Assembly (NCBI GenBank): GCA_021521415.1
Contig: JAIQDT010009215.1
Location: 24,936-88,935 of the forward strand
Reading direction: 5' to 3'
DNA: 64,000 nucleotides
From: Bidens hawaiensis
Taxonomy: Eukaryota > Streptophyta > Magnoliopsida > Asterales > Asteraceae
The notes under the pieces were generated by a model. The model had not been told where the DNA came from, searched no databases, and saw only the letters and a list, made by a program, of their open reading frames with translations. The translations under genes and the position numbers were made by a program. Numbering within the stretch: the first letter of the stretch is position 1; every line of letters begins with the position of its first letter. Positions 12,335 through 23,266 of the stretch are shown here, piece after piece.

Positions 12335-13570
12335 TTCGGGTAAGATTTGATGCCTTATAATCTTCCCGGGCACAAACTGTTTGAATATGTATTTTCGGGT
12401 AAGGTTTAATGATTTACAACCTTTCCGGGTACAAAACAGTTGATTATGTGTGAATATGTTGTTTCGGGTAAGGTTTGCTTAGTCATTTTTTACTAACTTT
12501 ATGATTTTCGGGCATGCTTTGAAGTGTTTACACTTTCCGGGTAGAGTACACTGTTGTACTCATTTCCCGAGCAAGCTTGAAGTCTTGAGATGATTATGTG
12601 TTGTTATAGCTAGCTTTTAACAAGAAATTCTTGTTTCGGACAAGCTATGCATGTTATATGCTGATTGTGATTCCAAGCAAACTTTATGAACTTAGTCAAA
12701 TACATCAAGTAAGCTTTGTGATTTGTGTGAATATGTTGTTAGGAAAGGTTTGTTAATCTTTCCGGGCATGCTTAGATATTACTATTTAAGTTTGTCATTT
12801 ATCCTAGCAAGCTTAGTGCTAACATAGGATTTTCGGGCAAGCTCTATGAAATTTGAGACTATAGCACACTTAAATGTTTATGTGTTTTAATTTCATTCCG
12901 AGCATGCTCTGTGAATGTGTGTGTATGATTTCGTTGAAATTACAAGTGTTTTCAGGCAAACTTTGTTTTCCGGGCACACTTTATATTTCGGGTACACTTT
13001 TGTTCCTTCAATATACTTGGTAATTTCAAAACTTAACTTTCCAAGTACACTGTCTGCTAGAAATCCTTTTCCGGGCACACTTTGTACTATATGAAGGTTA
13101 TTCGGGTATACTTTGTATTAGAAGGTGTTCGGGCACACTATTCTCTTGAATGGTTGCTCGGGCACACTGTGTTTTCAAGTATGCTTGATTGAATATGGTA
13201 TTTAGTGTGATAAAATTGATTATGATTTTTTAGGGTTTATGCTAGATAAGTTTTAATTTGAAATTGAGAAATCTATATAGGTATCTTAATTGATTCCTAG
13301 TAAGGATGTTTATTTGATGATTATACTTGATTATTTGCCTTGTGATTAATTGCTCAAGAAATCTAGTATTTCGGGTAAGCTTTCTTCATTATGTTCTTAA
13401 CTTTAAATTAATTTGCTTGATCGAGCAAGGTTTATAAATAGACGAATTCGGGCAAACTTTGTATATTCAAAAATGAAAATTTTCCAAGCAAAGTTTGACC
13501 GGGTAAGGTTTGTAAGTGGAAGTATACCAAGTAGACTTTGGATATATTAATCTTTCGAGTAAGGTCTTAT
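12335..13570 (+). repeat. Array of a degenerate short motif (TTCGGGYAMRCTTTG)
   Basis: I count roughly 28 occurrences on the plus strand of a 14-16 bp motif. Typical forms are TTCGGGTAAGGTTTG, TTCCGGGCACACTTTG and CCAAGTAGACTTTG, at irregular spacing of 15-200 bp. Examples are near 12339, 12393, 12462, 12506, 12765, 12967, 13068, 13101, 13371, 13446, 13497 and 13554. Related copies fill the LTR at 1840-2470. The irregular spacing rules out a simple tandem satellite. A role as clustered protein-binding sites or RNA packaging sites is inference. Confidence 0.7.
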
Positions 13571-13680
13571 GAACTTAAATTAAATTAAATATTTTTAATA
13601 TATCAAGTGGATAATGTTACTGGTTGACAGCTAATAATTCACAAAAAGACAAAGAGCATTTAAAACCCACTTTCAAAAAG

Positions 13681-14051
13681 TATATAAGAGGGAGTTAGGC
13701 AAATTTTTCAACATTATTTCCCTCTCCTTCCACTGCAAATCCTTACTCCCAAAGAAACCCAAACCGACTTATCACATTATATTATTCCTAACCCTAACTT
13801 TTATCAGCCCTCTAATTCCGACTCGGTAAGCATTAATAATGTGTTTTCCGATCACGATTAGAATATAATGGGCTTTGATTATTTTCTTGATTACTAATAC
13901 TATGTTTATGTGATTAGGTTATTAATTTGTCGAAGAACAGGTTCATGAAGATTTCTTTCTTTCTTCTTCATTTTTATAACTTGGAATTATCTAAAGTACT
14001 GAACTTTATGACTAATTTCACTTTGAATATGTTTGTTTATGTATTTCAGAT
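13681..14051 (+). promoter_or_regulatory. Putative internal TATA box and spliced 5' leader for the downstream ORF
   Basis: TATATAAGAG starts at 13681, about 370 bp before the ATG at 14052. The following CT-rich leader resembles a plant 5' UTR. It contains a consensus donor (ACTCG/GTAAGC, intron from 13826) and an acceptor (TATTTCAG, ending 14049) two bases before the ATG codon. This suggests that the downstream frame has its own promoter and a 224-nt leader intron instead of depending on the LTR transcript. The evidence is sequence pattern only. Confidence 0.5.
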
Positions 14052-17000
14052 ATGACAGAAGAAGAACAGCCAAAGTATTTCTTTGAAAAGAAACATAATA
14101 TGTATGCACTTCTGCAAGTCACACCTGACAATGAGCCTGTGGCACCAATGATCAGATGGATGGCTCGATCAAATGTCAACTTTGCTCTTACTGAAAATCC
14201 TGTCATCTACAGAAATCACTCACTTGATTTCTGGAGATCAGCAGAACTTATAGAAGACATCAATGGGAAAAGAATTGAAGCATCTATTGCTGGTCAAGAA
14301 ATACATGTGATAGAAGGGATGATTAGAAGATGTTTGAGGTTAAATGATGATGATCATAACCATATAGACTTCAAAACTGCACACCTGATGAGAATATTTG
14401 AAGAAACAATGGGTTATCAGGGAACTGTGCATGATGGACAGTTTCAAAAGGGGATGTTTCCAATGATGTACAGATTCCTCATTCATCATGTGATACAGGG
14501 GTTTGCTCCTAGAAAAGGATCATGGACTTTGATGAGTCATGATCTAGCAAATTCCACTGTAGGGATTATGTATGATCTGCCGTTTATTTTTTCAAAAATG
14601 ATCTTTAATGGTCTGGTATCAAACTTGAACAAGGCTGAGAAGGATAGATTTTTGCAGTATCCAAGGTTCTTACAGATAATATTCAACAGAGAGTTGCAAG
14701 ATCTACCAACCATTGGTACCACCCACCTACTCCAAAACCCTGACGCTTACAAAAGAATTAAAAATTCGGGGGTGGCCAACCGATTCAATACTGATGTACC
14801 ATTTGAGATTCTGCCATAGCTTCTAGACCATGACTTGGCTGTAATGCCTGTGCCTGAGTTAAGCTCAGAGGAGGAAGGAGGAGATGATGATGAGAGTAAT
14901 GATGATGGAAGTTCTGTTGATGAAAATGATGGAGATGATGGAGATGAAGAAGGAGCTGGGATAGCTATGATTGAACAACATATTCCTACACCACCACAGT
15001 CACCACCACAAACTCCACCACATCAAATTACTCACACACCACCTCAAACCTTAACCTTTAGCCAACTTGAAACATCAACCCACACATCACCAACCCCACA
15101 AACACCACCAACAAATAGCCCAATTCAAATTGAACCAATTATTTCTAGCCCACCTCATATACAATCACCACAACCATCTACCTTCCAAACTCACACCACA
15201 GAACAACCTGATTATGAACAATTCTTCACAACACCACCTACATCATCACACACTGAAACTGACCTTCTGACCCTAATGAAAGAAAATGCTGAGTTGAGAA
15301 GAAGGAATGAGGAAGTAACACAGGAGAATGTGATCCTGTTAGAGAAGTTGGTACAGGCAAACTTGAAAATTCAAGCCCTATAGCAGGAGGTTGAAAAGAA
15401 CTCAGCTGCCCCAAAACAGGGGGAGAATGAATCTATGCCAACTGTCTCAGGTGTAGAAGGTGAGAATGTGAATGCATTGAATATGATTATGAATGTGTAT
15501 GGAGATGGAGAGGAGAGCAGTGAGGAGAGGAGAACTGAGGAAGATACTAATTCCTTAGCTACTGATGTACTTACTGATGTCACTGATCCACAAACTGAAG
15601 AATTCATTGATGAAAATGCTGCTACTGAGGAACTTATATACACTGAACCAGAAACTGACCAAGAAGAAAGTTCCAAGAGGGTAGAGCATGATTCAGAACT
15701 GGAAGCCCTTGAAAAGGAAATTGATGACTTTCCTCCTGATAGTGAAGAAGACTTAAAGAAGAGGATGGAAAAAGGAAATGCCAAAGTTACAGAAGAAGGG
15801 CCTCTTAAGGCATATCCTGAAAAGGATGTTTTATTCAGAGATGATGCTGCTGCTGCTGCCTTAAAAGAACAAGAAAGAATTATCAAAGAGTTAATGGAAA
15901 GGGAGAAAATAGCCCAATCCATAACTCATGAAGAAATGGCAGAGCGGGAGATCTTGATCAATGAAGCCAACATAGCAAAAGAAATACTTGATGATGTGGC
16001 TGATCAAGAGGTGATAGAGGAGTTGATTAAGATAAATAGAGCTGAGGAAGTTGATAATTCCTTAGCTATGGTGGTTAGCATGTTTCAACTTCAAAGTCAA
16101 ACAAATGAAACTGTTGAACCAGCCAACTTGAATACTGATGTCATGATTGAAGAAGAGATTGGTGAGTCCATTGCTTCAATGGCTGCCAAGAAATGGGCAG
16201 AACAAGTAAAGGAATATCTGAAGAAGAATCCCACTGACAACTGGTCAGAAAGGGTAAATATGCCTAAGCCTCATGAAACACTTAACCAGAAGAGAGAAAG
16301 ACTTTCAAAACTCCATGAAGAATTTACTGAAAAAGTCAACAGGTTTGCCAAAACCTATATGAGGAGAAAAAGGACTTATAAGCAGACTGAAAATGAAAAA
16401 GTTGCTAAGATGGGGAAGTGGGATGATAAGAATAACTATTTTGTTGAAACACCTGATGATGAAGCAAGTCCTATAAGGGCAATTCCTTTGCAGACTCAAA
16501 GGCCAGATGAACATGTGCAAGGAGTGCCAAATGTACCAATTACTGAAAACCCACCTTCTGATGAACCACAAATTGATGCAATAAATGATCTATCTGAAGG
16601 TGAAGATGACTCTGAAAATTCTGATGATGATAATAATGATGATCCTGAGAATGATGAAAGGAAAGTTGGTGCAGCTACCAATGTTGTGTCCCCACAGGTG
16701 GAAATGACTGATGTGCATAGGGCAAACATTGAGCTGAGTATGTTGGAAGCCAAAAGGCTTATGGAACAAAAGAGTAGAGATGCCAAGAAATTCAGAGATT
16801 ATCTAAGAAGGCACAACTACTCTGAAAAAGATTTGTCTCATTTCACTTTTGATCAACTCCAAGATCTCTATAACAGTGAAAGAGAAGAAGTGATTAAGAA
16901 AGCTGTAAGAGAAAATGAAGAACTTGAAAAGATGGAGGAATTGAAGAAAAAGTTTAGAGGCATGTGTGGTTATTTATTGGAAAGGGATATGAAGCCTGAA

Positions 17001-18385
17001 ATTGTAGAGAATTTATCCAGAGAATCAGTGGTGGACCAATATAACAGGCTGAAAAGAAAAGAAAAATCAAAAAGGGTCCAAGCTGAGAGCTCTAAGCAGG
17101 CTGAAGCAACTGATGAACCCCCAGCTAAGAAAAGGAGAATTCAGACTATAAGGGAGAAAGAAAAAGAACAAGTCAAATCTGTTGAAATCCCTATTTCTCA
17201 AGAAGATGTGAAACCTGAGCCTGAAGATGAACCATTTCTGCCTTGGGAAAATGAAGAAATGATAAGCATCCTGAGAAACATAATGATAAATAAGAAAGGA
17301 ATGACTGAAGCAGACTTCAATGTCTTGGAGAAAGAGGATTTAAAGACTCTTTTCTACCTTCAAAAGGCTGAGTGGGAAAAAGCATTAAGAGAATGAGAGA
17401 ACCCAAGATACTACGCTGATGGTAGGTTTGTACCTGCTGGATTGGCAAGAACTCCTGGAATGGTAAAGATGTTAAGAGAACTTAAAGCAGCAGGACATGA
17501 TATTGTTGAATTAGCTAACCTTCCTACTGAGATGGTTGAAGCTGTTTATGTAAAAGTCTTCAACTTGGGACCTCAAAAGCCCAAGAAGTCCATTCCTTTT
17601 AGACCTCCAATTCACAGAAGATTTCCAAGAGATGGAAGAGGACAAGGAGGAAGAGGTGAATCAAGCAGTTCAGCACAACAAAGAACAAGACCACAATCAA
17701 ATGTGGATCTACCAAGAGAACTGTACTATGATTCTGTCACTGATACCCTCAAGGTGATTACGGGGAGCAGATTATTAAGAGAGATTATGGTTAGAAGTGA
17801 CTTCCGTGAGTTTAATGAAGAACAGTTGAGAAGGATGGCCACACTCAATTTGAATGGCTACAGAAACAGGAACAGATCTGCAGGTAGACAAATGAATGAT
17901 CTATCAAAGTACCTGCATGAAAAAGCTGATAAAGGATTCCAATTCTTAAAAGAAAAGAGTAGCTGGAGATTGATTCAGTCTCACAAATCAAGAAGGATTT
18001 CAAAGTTGAGAAGAATGGACATAGCCGAGAGAGACTATCAAATGAATGTCCGAGATCAGAATCCATTATCCAACATGAATGCTTGCATAAGTATGAGAAG
18101 AAGGATGAGACGCCCCAACTACACAGTACAGAAGAATGGCATAATTGCTGAGATTGAATACAAAGAGAATGCCGATCACTTCTTACTGAGAAACTCAGAT
18201 GGAAAGATATTGGGGATCATCAAGGAAGACGAAGATTTGACATATCTGCACAGTGAAGATCTCATGGATATAAGGGACTTGGCCTTACCAGAAAGTCACA
18301 TTCATTACCAAGCCCTTAATATCTTCAAGATGAAAGCTGCTTCAGAGCTAATCAACAGAAGACAAGTCGTTCATGATGCAAGCTT
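14052..18385 (+). pseudogene. Long downstream ORF of the SIRE-like element (function unknown)
   Basis: One reading frame runs from the ATG at 14052 to the junction at 18385. It is interrupted only by three in-frame stops (14817-14819 TAG, 15381-15383 TAG, 17394-17396 TGA). The first 255 codons form a globular-looking domain (motifs IRWMARSNVNF and QYPRFLQIIF). After it come an acidic Asp/Glu stretch, a Pro/Thr/Gln-rich region (about 14990-15240), long charged coiled-coil-like regions (15270-17390) and a basic C-terminal part with an RG/RR stretch near 17620-17700. Extra frames after pol are known in SIRE/Maximus elements and have been called env-like. I see no signal peptide or transmembrane segment here, so an envelope role is not supported. 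The 3' end is cut off by the inversion junction. Stops of CAG-to-TAG and CGA-to-TGA type fit cytosine deamination. Confidence 0.65.
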
Positions 18386-18477
18386 TGGTTCATCAGAAGG
18401 TGGGTTTTCAGTAATTGGTACATTTGGCCCTCCTTGCACATGTTCATCTGGCCTTAGAGTCTGCAAAGGAATTGCCC
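18386..18477 (-). other. Junction segment: inverted copy of 16477-16568
   Basis: These 92 bases are the reverse complement of 16477-16568 with about two mismatches. They sit between the end of the plus arm (18385) and the inverted copy of 1717-5915 that starts at 18478. Read in its own orientation, the inverted arm jumps from element position 5915 to 16477, a 10.56-kb internal deletion, and is then fused tail to tail with the plus arm. No microhomology is visible at the 5915/16477 join. Confidence 0.85.
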
Positions 18478-21150
18478 AGGTTCTTCATCACAGCTTTCTC
18501 TAACCCTTGACTTTCTTTTCTCATACTCTTCCATAGTTTCCACTTCTCCAACATCCAACACCTCATGACTAGAAAAGATTGGATAAACTGGGATAAAATT
18601 TTCTGTATCAATTTTTTCAGTCACCATCTTCTTTTTGTTGTTCTGCTTTGTCTTACCCAATACAGCATTGCTTGGTGGTCTAACTGCATTGTAGTTTATC
18701 TTCCTCCTTTCACAAATATCAAAGGAAACATGTTCTGTTTTCATTTTATCATTCTGTTTCTTCAATCTTGGTGGGACTGGTGGATACTTTGGAAGTTTAT
18801 CAACAGATTCCGGTTTCTTATATTTTCTTCCTCTTTTAGCAGCTTTGATTTCCTTTTCAGTAATTTGATCACTCAAATCACTCAAGTCATCTTGAACCAA
18901 CTCAACCGAATCAAAGTCATCCTCAGAGACTTGAATTCCAATTGACTTATCCTCTTTTACTTCTTTCTTAATCACAAACTCTCCTTCTTCATTCACTTCT
19001 ACCTTTTTATACAAATCAACAAATTCTTCCTTGTCTTGAAAGACATCTCTGAATTGTTGCAAGTATGCATCTCTTTTCTCTTTGTCAACTTTTGGCATGA
19101 AGTTGTTGTTGAATGGAGGTGGAACGGTTTTGTATTTGTCTTGTTCCTTCACCTGGTTCAGTATACCGCATATGTTGCCTGTTGAGACCAAATTCTTCAG
19201 AAATTCAGTTTCAACCTTCAGTCTTGTGTTTTGTACCTTTTCTTCAATCAACATCTTCTTTAATCCATCAATCTCAGTGGTGTATCTGGTTTGAGTTCTG
19301 TAAATGATCATGCAATCATCTTCGAGGCTTTTAATCTTTTCATCACTGATCATCTCACTTGCCTCATACTCATTGATGATACTTTGTTTTCTAAAACACT
19401 CACTTTCCAGCTTGCCTACTTTTGTTTTCAATTCAATGATGAGTTCATTTAAATCAACTATAGGAGCAGAGTGTACCTGAGATGATGATCCTTTTTCTTT
19501 CTCAATTATGGCCATGAATGCCACATTTGCTTTCCTGATATCATCTGCAATGTCCTCATCATGATTGCTCCAATCAAAATTTCCTTCATGCTGTGTAGTC
19601 ACTGCCACATTTCCTTGATTTCTGATCTGATTTTGATTTGCTGGAACAGTGTTGTTTGGAACATTTTGAGCTGCTTGAAGGTTTTGATTGTTATTCATCT
19701 GAAAACCTTGAGTCTGTTGCATACTTTGTTGTTGATTATTCATTTGAGGCTGAAAGTTGTTGAAGTTGGGGTTGTAATTGTTGTTGGGATTGAAGTTGTT
19801 GTTGTTGAAGTTGTTCATTTGATTGCTGTTGTTGTTGAATCTTGGATGATTTTGTTGGTAATGCTGCTGACCTCTTGTTTGATTGTGTTGATATTGCTAC
19901 TGACCTCCTGGTTGTTGATTATGGAATTGATTCATTTGAAAGTTTCTTGGTTGATTGCATTCTCTTGCAAAATGACCAGGTTGCTGACAGTTGTAGCATA
20001 TTTCTTTTGACTTGTCAAATCCAATCCTGTCATTAGGACCAAAAACCAGAGACCTACCAGTTCTGTTATACAGCCTTTTACTTCTCAAACCCAACATGGC
20101 AGATTGCCACTTCAAATCCATGTCTTCCAAGTCATCTGCATCAATTTGCTCTAAATCATCTTGTACCACACTTGTGAAAATTAGATTTTTTGCAACAAAT
20201 GCATTATATGACTCGGTAAACATAGACAGCAAAGCCTGTGTTTCATTGCTTTGACCATGTCCTGTGCCAGTATGAGGAACATTTCCACTTGGCATGGAGG
20301 CAGAATCAGTATCATCAATCAGTTGCACATTGAACCTCTGCTGATTTCCTTGATTACTTGTGCTACCTCCAATGAAATATTTTGGAGTAACAACATTATG
20401 TTCAGCTGGTTCTTCAATAATGGGAATTTGCTGTTGATTCTTGGTAGACAGATTTCCCATGAGTGCAATCAATGCATTTGAAACATTGAAGCAGGGTCTG
20501 TCTTCCTTAATCATCTTATTCTCTATCATTTCAAGTTCTGCAGCCTGAAGAAAGCATACTACATCATCCAATTTCAATTCATTGAAATTATGCTTCTAAA
20601 GGATGAACTTGCAAGCAGTATACCATTCTTTTGGCATTGAGTTGAGTAACTTTGTATTCAAATCAAAGTCAGTCATTACATAATCAGTTGTCCTCAACTC
20701 ATTCACAATACTTAGAAAACGTTCTAGTATTGATTTCAACCTTTCTCCATCCTTATACTTGAACCTTTCCAACTGTTACTTCAATCTTTGCTTCTTTATG
20801 TTCTTTAGTTCAGTATTCCCTTCATACATCTCAAGGATGGCATCATACATTTGCTTGGCAGTTGTGTGATGTGCCACCTTGGTCAGAATCTCCCAAGACA
20901 AACCTAGCTTAATCATAGCTAAGGCTTTGTCATCCACCTTTCTCATTTTTTCTCTTACAGCAGCAGTTGCAGCTACATTTGCACCTTCTTCAACAGTAGT
21001 TTGTGGACCATTCTTGATATAGTTCCACATATCAATATCATTGTAGCATACGGCTGCTTCAAAGAGTACTTTCCATTTGATAAAGTTTTCCTGTCTATAC
21101 AATCTTGATATCTTGTTAGTAGACACCTCTTGTTCCTCATATCCAGACAT
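18478..21150 (-). pseudogene. gag: Copia gag, inverted second copy (truncated)
   Basis: This minus-strand copy matches the left arm from the gag start (ATG at 21148-21150) to position 5915 of the left arm. The predicted proteins differ at only a few residues over about 450 codons, so DNA identity is near 98-99%. It shares the premature stops of the left arm (TAA at 20776-20778, TAG at 19897-19899). It lacks the left arm's stop near 3770 and its frameshifts near 3872 and 4057, and it has a private TAG near 20596. The CCHC knuckle and Asn-rich and coiled-coil regions are present. The second knuckle and everything downstream are missing. Confidence 0.88.
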
Positions 21151-21441
21151 TTTGAGAAATCAAAAATCAGTTTCTTTGTAAAAACAGAGTTTCAAAATAA
21201 TCAGATCTGAAAACAGAATGCTCAGATCTGATGTGTCTGATGTGATTAGAACAAGATTTAGATATAAAGATTAGAACTTTAACTGAAATAAGGAAGAGAA
21301 AAACACCGGTAGATTGTAGATCTGGAAGAAAAATGAAAAACAGGGCTGCTGACGTCACAAATCAATGGAACAGTGGTCTGCTTACGTCATTCTTCTTCAA
21401 ATCTTCAATCAGCAACAATCTTTTCAAAATAGCAGTAAGGA

Positions 21442-21453
21442 GCTCTGATACCA
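21442..21453 (-). other. Primer-binding site of the inverted arm
   Basis: The reverse complement reads TGGTATCAGAGC and is separated from the LTR end at 21456 by two bases, as in the left arm. Confidence 0.9.
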
Positions 21454-21455
21454 TT

Positions 21456-22684
21456 TGTCGGTCCCTCGATTTCAGCTGGATCTTAATTAATCATGTCATA
21501 ACTCACACAGATTAATGCGTTGACAAGAGAGTTAATGACGGGTTGCTATATTTAGAAAGATATCCGTTTGTTAAAGGCGGAATCAATAACAAACATACGG
21601 TTGCAAAGAATAATCAAAGGTAGAAAGCACACTCGGGATTCACTCAAAAGATTTCCATTTATATAACATTCATCATACAAAGTGGATAATCGATTTAGGG
21701 TTTTCTATGAATCCTAGGACAGCCGTCACTTTCAAGAAATATTCTTTCTTATCCGAAAAGTGTAAAGGCTTATCTCTCTCTCTCTCTCTACGTGTGTGCG
21801 CCCTTGGCGGCGTGCCCTAAACATTCTATTTATAGGCCTGCCAACCTAGGACAGCTGTCATTCCTTCTAGAAACCCTAAATGCAATCATACATACTCAAA
21901 TTACATATTCAAAATAAACTAAGTGTAAAACAAGTCTTCCGGGTAGGCTTTGCATCAATCTTGTCTTTCCGAGTATGCTCGGCCATCCTTCATAACTTGG
22001 TAACATAGAAGTGTGCTCGGGTTCAGTTTCCCGGTAGACTTTACTTAAAGAGTATTTCACCAAGTAAAATACTCACCGAGTAGACTTCAGTCTTCTTGAC
22101 TTTGCCCTACAACTTCTTACGAGCAACCTTGTTCTTCAATGATCCATTTCAGCTCTTTGCTATAAAATAACTTATTAGCAAAGTGTACTCGGGAGTACTG
22201 TTCCTTGCTTGAGCTGAACGTTGCCCGATATTACTTAGAGATATTCCTTTAGATCATCAAGCATACTTGGACCATACTTATTAATGAATACCTTGCCCGG
22301 TCTTCCAATTTCTTGGCTTCTTGGACTTGGATAACCAAACCTTACTCGGAAGAGTAATATACTTGGCTCTGAAGAACAGACTTACTTGATAAAGTGAACC
22401 TTGCCCGGATTTACATAAACTAGTGTACCTTACTCGGCAATGCACTGATTTGCAAACCCTGCTCAGATATCCACTTAAGAAGACTACTTGAAGTAAACCT
22501 TGCCCGGTAGGCAAAATATCGTACTCGGCCAAGTAAAAGCTTGCTCGGATGTCTAAGGTGTGCTCGGATCCATTACTTAGCGAATTCAGAGGAGGTTGAG
22601 AAGATTCCAATCTTCCATGTACTTCATTTAGGTCAAATCTTTGACTCAACAATCTCCCCCTTAGGTCAATTTCTTGACCCAACA
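21456..22684 (-). repeat. Right LTR of the copia composite, inverted (1229 bp)
   Basis: Full-length LTR on the minus strand. Its TG end is at 22684 and its CA end at 21456 abuts the PBS. It matches the left LTR with scattered substitutions and 4 bp net length difference. Because it is a second 5' LTR from another molecule, LTR divergence here does not date the insertion in the usual way. Confidence 0.9.
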
Positions 22685-22689
22685 GAGCA
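22685..22689. other. Right target-site duplication GAGCA
   Basis: It directly follows the U3 end of the inverted LTR and matches 1712-1716 exactly. Confidence 0.85.
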
Positions 22690-23266
22690 TGCACCGACAA
22701 TTAAGCGGGATTAACTGTAAACTAATCTGATTGGATTTTATATGTAATTTTTAATATATATATATATATAAACAAAATTATATATATAAAAAGATTCAAT
22801 TTTGACGAATCGACTATATATAGCGATTAATCGACGCCTAAGCACAATTTTTATAACTTTGGCATGTTCAATAGAGATGCACATATTGGTTTAAGGGTCC
22901 AAACCGGTTCAGGTTGGTCAAAATACTAGTCGTTTCGAGCGCACTCATAAGAACAAGTTGCATTAAAGCAAACACAAATGTCCTATAACATTACCATAAG
23001 CATGTGATAATAATAAATTGAAGTATGATTTATCATAACACAAGACAAAAACAGAAACATTTATAATATTTCTAGCTGCCAAATGAAAAAAGCAAGATCA
23101 CAAACTTTACCCCTAAACTGATTAAAGATGAAAAATTAAATGTTCTAAAGATTGATTGATTAATTGACAAAAGTTGACATAAAATTTGGTTATTAAAAGA
23201 TATGTGCTAATAACAAAGATTCAAGTTTTTCAGTAATACCAGAATGACAACAAGGTGGTTCATTGA
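22685..23266. other. Right half of the split repeat, then RBM25 downstream DNA
   Basis: 22685-22860 continues the dispersed repeat broken at 1716, including the TTTTATATGTAATTTT block and the AGCGATTAATCG core shared with 28930-29235. An AT microsatellite lies near 22755. The rest, AT-rich without ORFs, probably includes the 3' UTR of the RBM25 gene. Confidence 0.5.

Larger units (their letters stand above)
1717..22684. mobile_element. Composite Ty1/copia (SIRE-like) element with inverted terminal LTRs
   Basis: Layout from left to right: LTR in plus orientation (1717-2941), tRNA-iMet-type PBS, degenerate gag and pol (3245-10368), a long spacer with motif arrays, a long downstream frame (14052-18385), then an inverted arm. 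The arm consists of a 92-bp inverted copy of 16477-16568 (at 18386-18477) followed by an inverted copy of 1717-5915 (at 18478-22684), ending in a full LTR in minus orientation. No plus-oriented 3' LTR or polypurine tract is present. Both outer ends are therefore U3 (TGTTGGGTC) ends. They are flanked by a perfect GAGCA duplication and by two halves of one older repeat, which indicates one integration event. Large gag with extended coiled-coil/Asn-rich region, copia order (INT before RT) and a long frame after pol fit the SIRE/Maximus lineage. All protein genes carry stops or frameshifts. Confidence 0.85.

Noticed and set aside
14052..18385. Envelope gene
   Set aside because: Position after pol fits the env-like label used for SIRE elements, but I see no signal peptide, transmembrane segment or cysteine pattern. 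Left as unknown.
1717..22684. Two independent copia insertions in opposite orientation
   Set aside because: The outer ends share a 5-bp duplication and lie in register within one older repeat, and no TSD or LTR is found at the central junction. Two insertions would need several coincidences.
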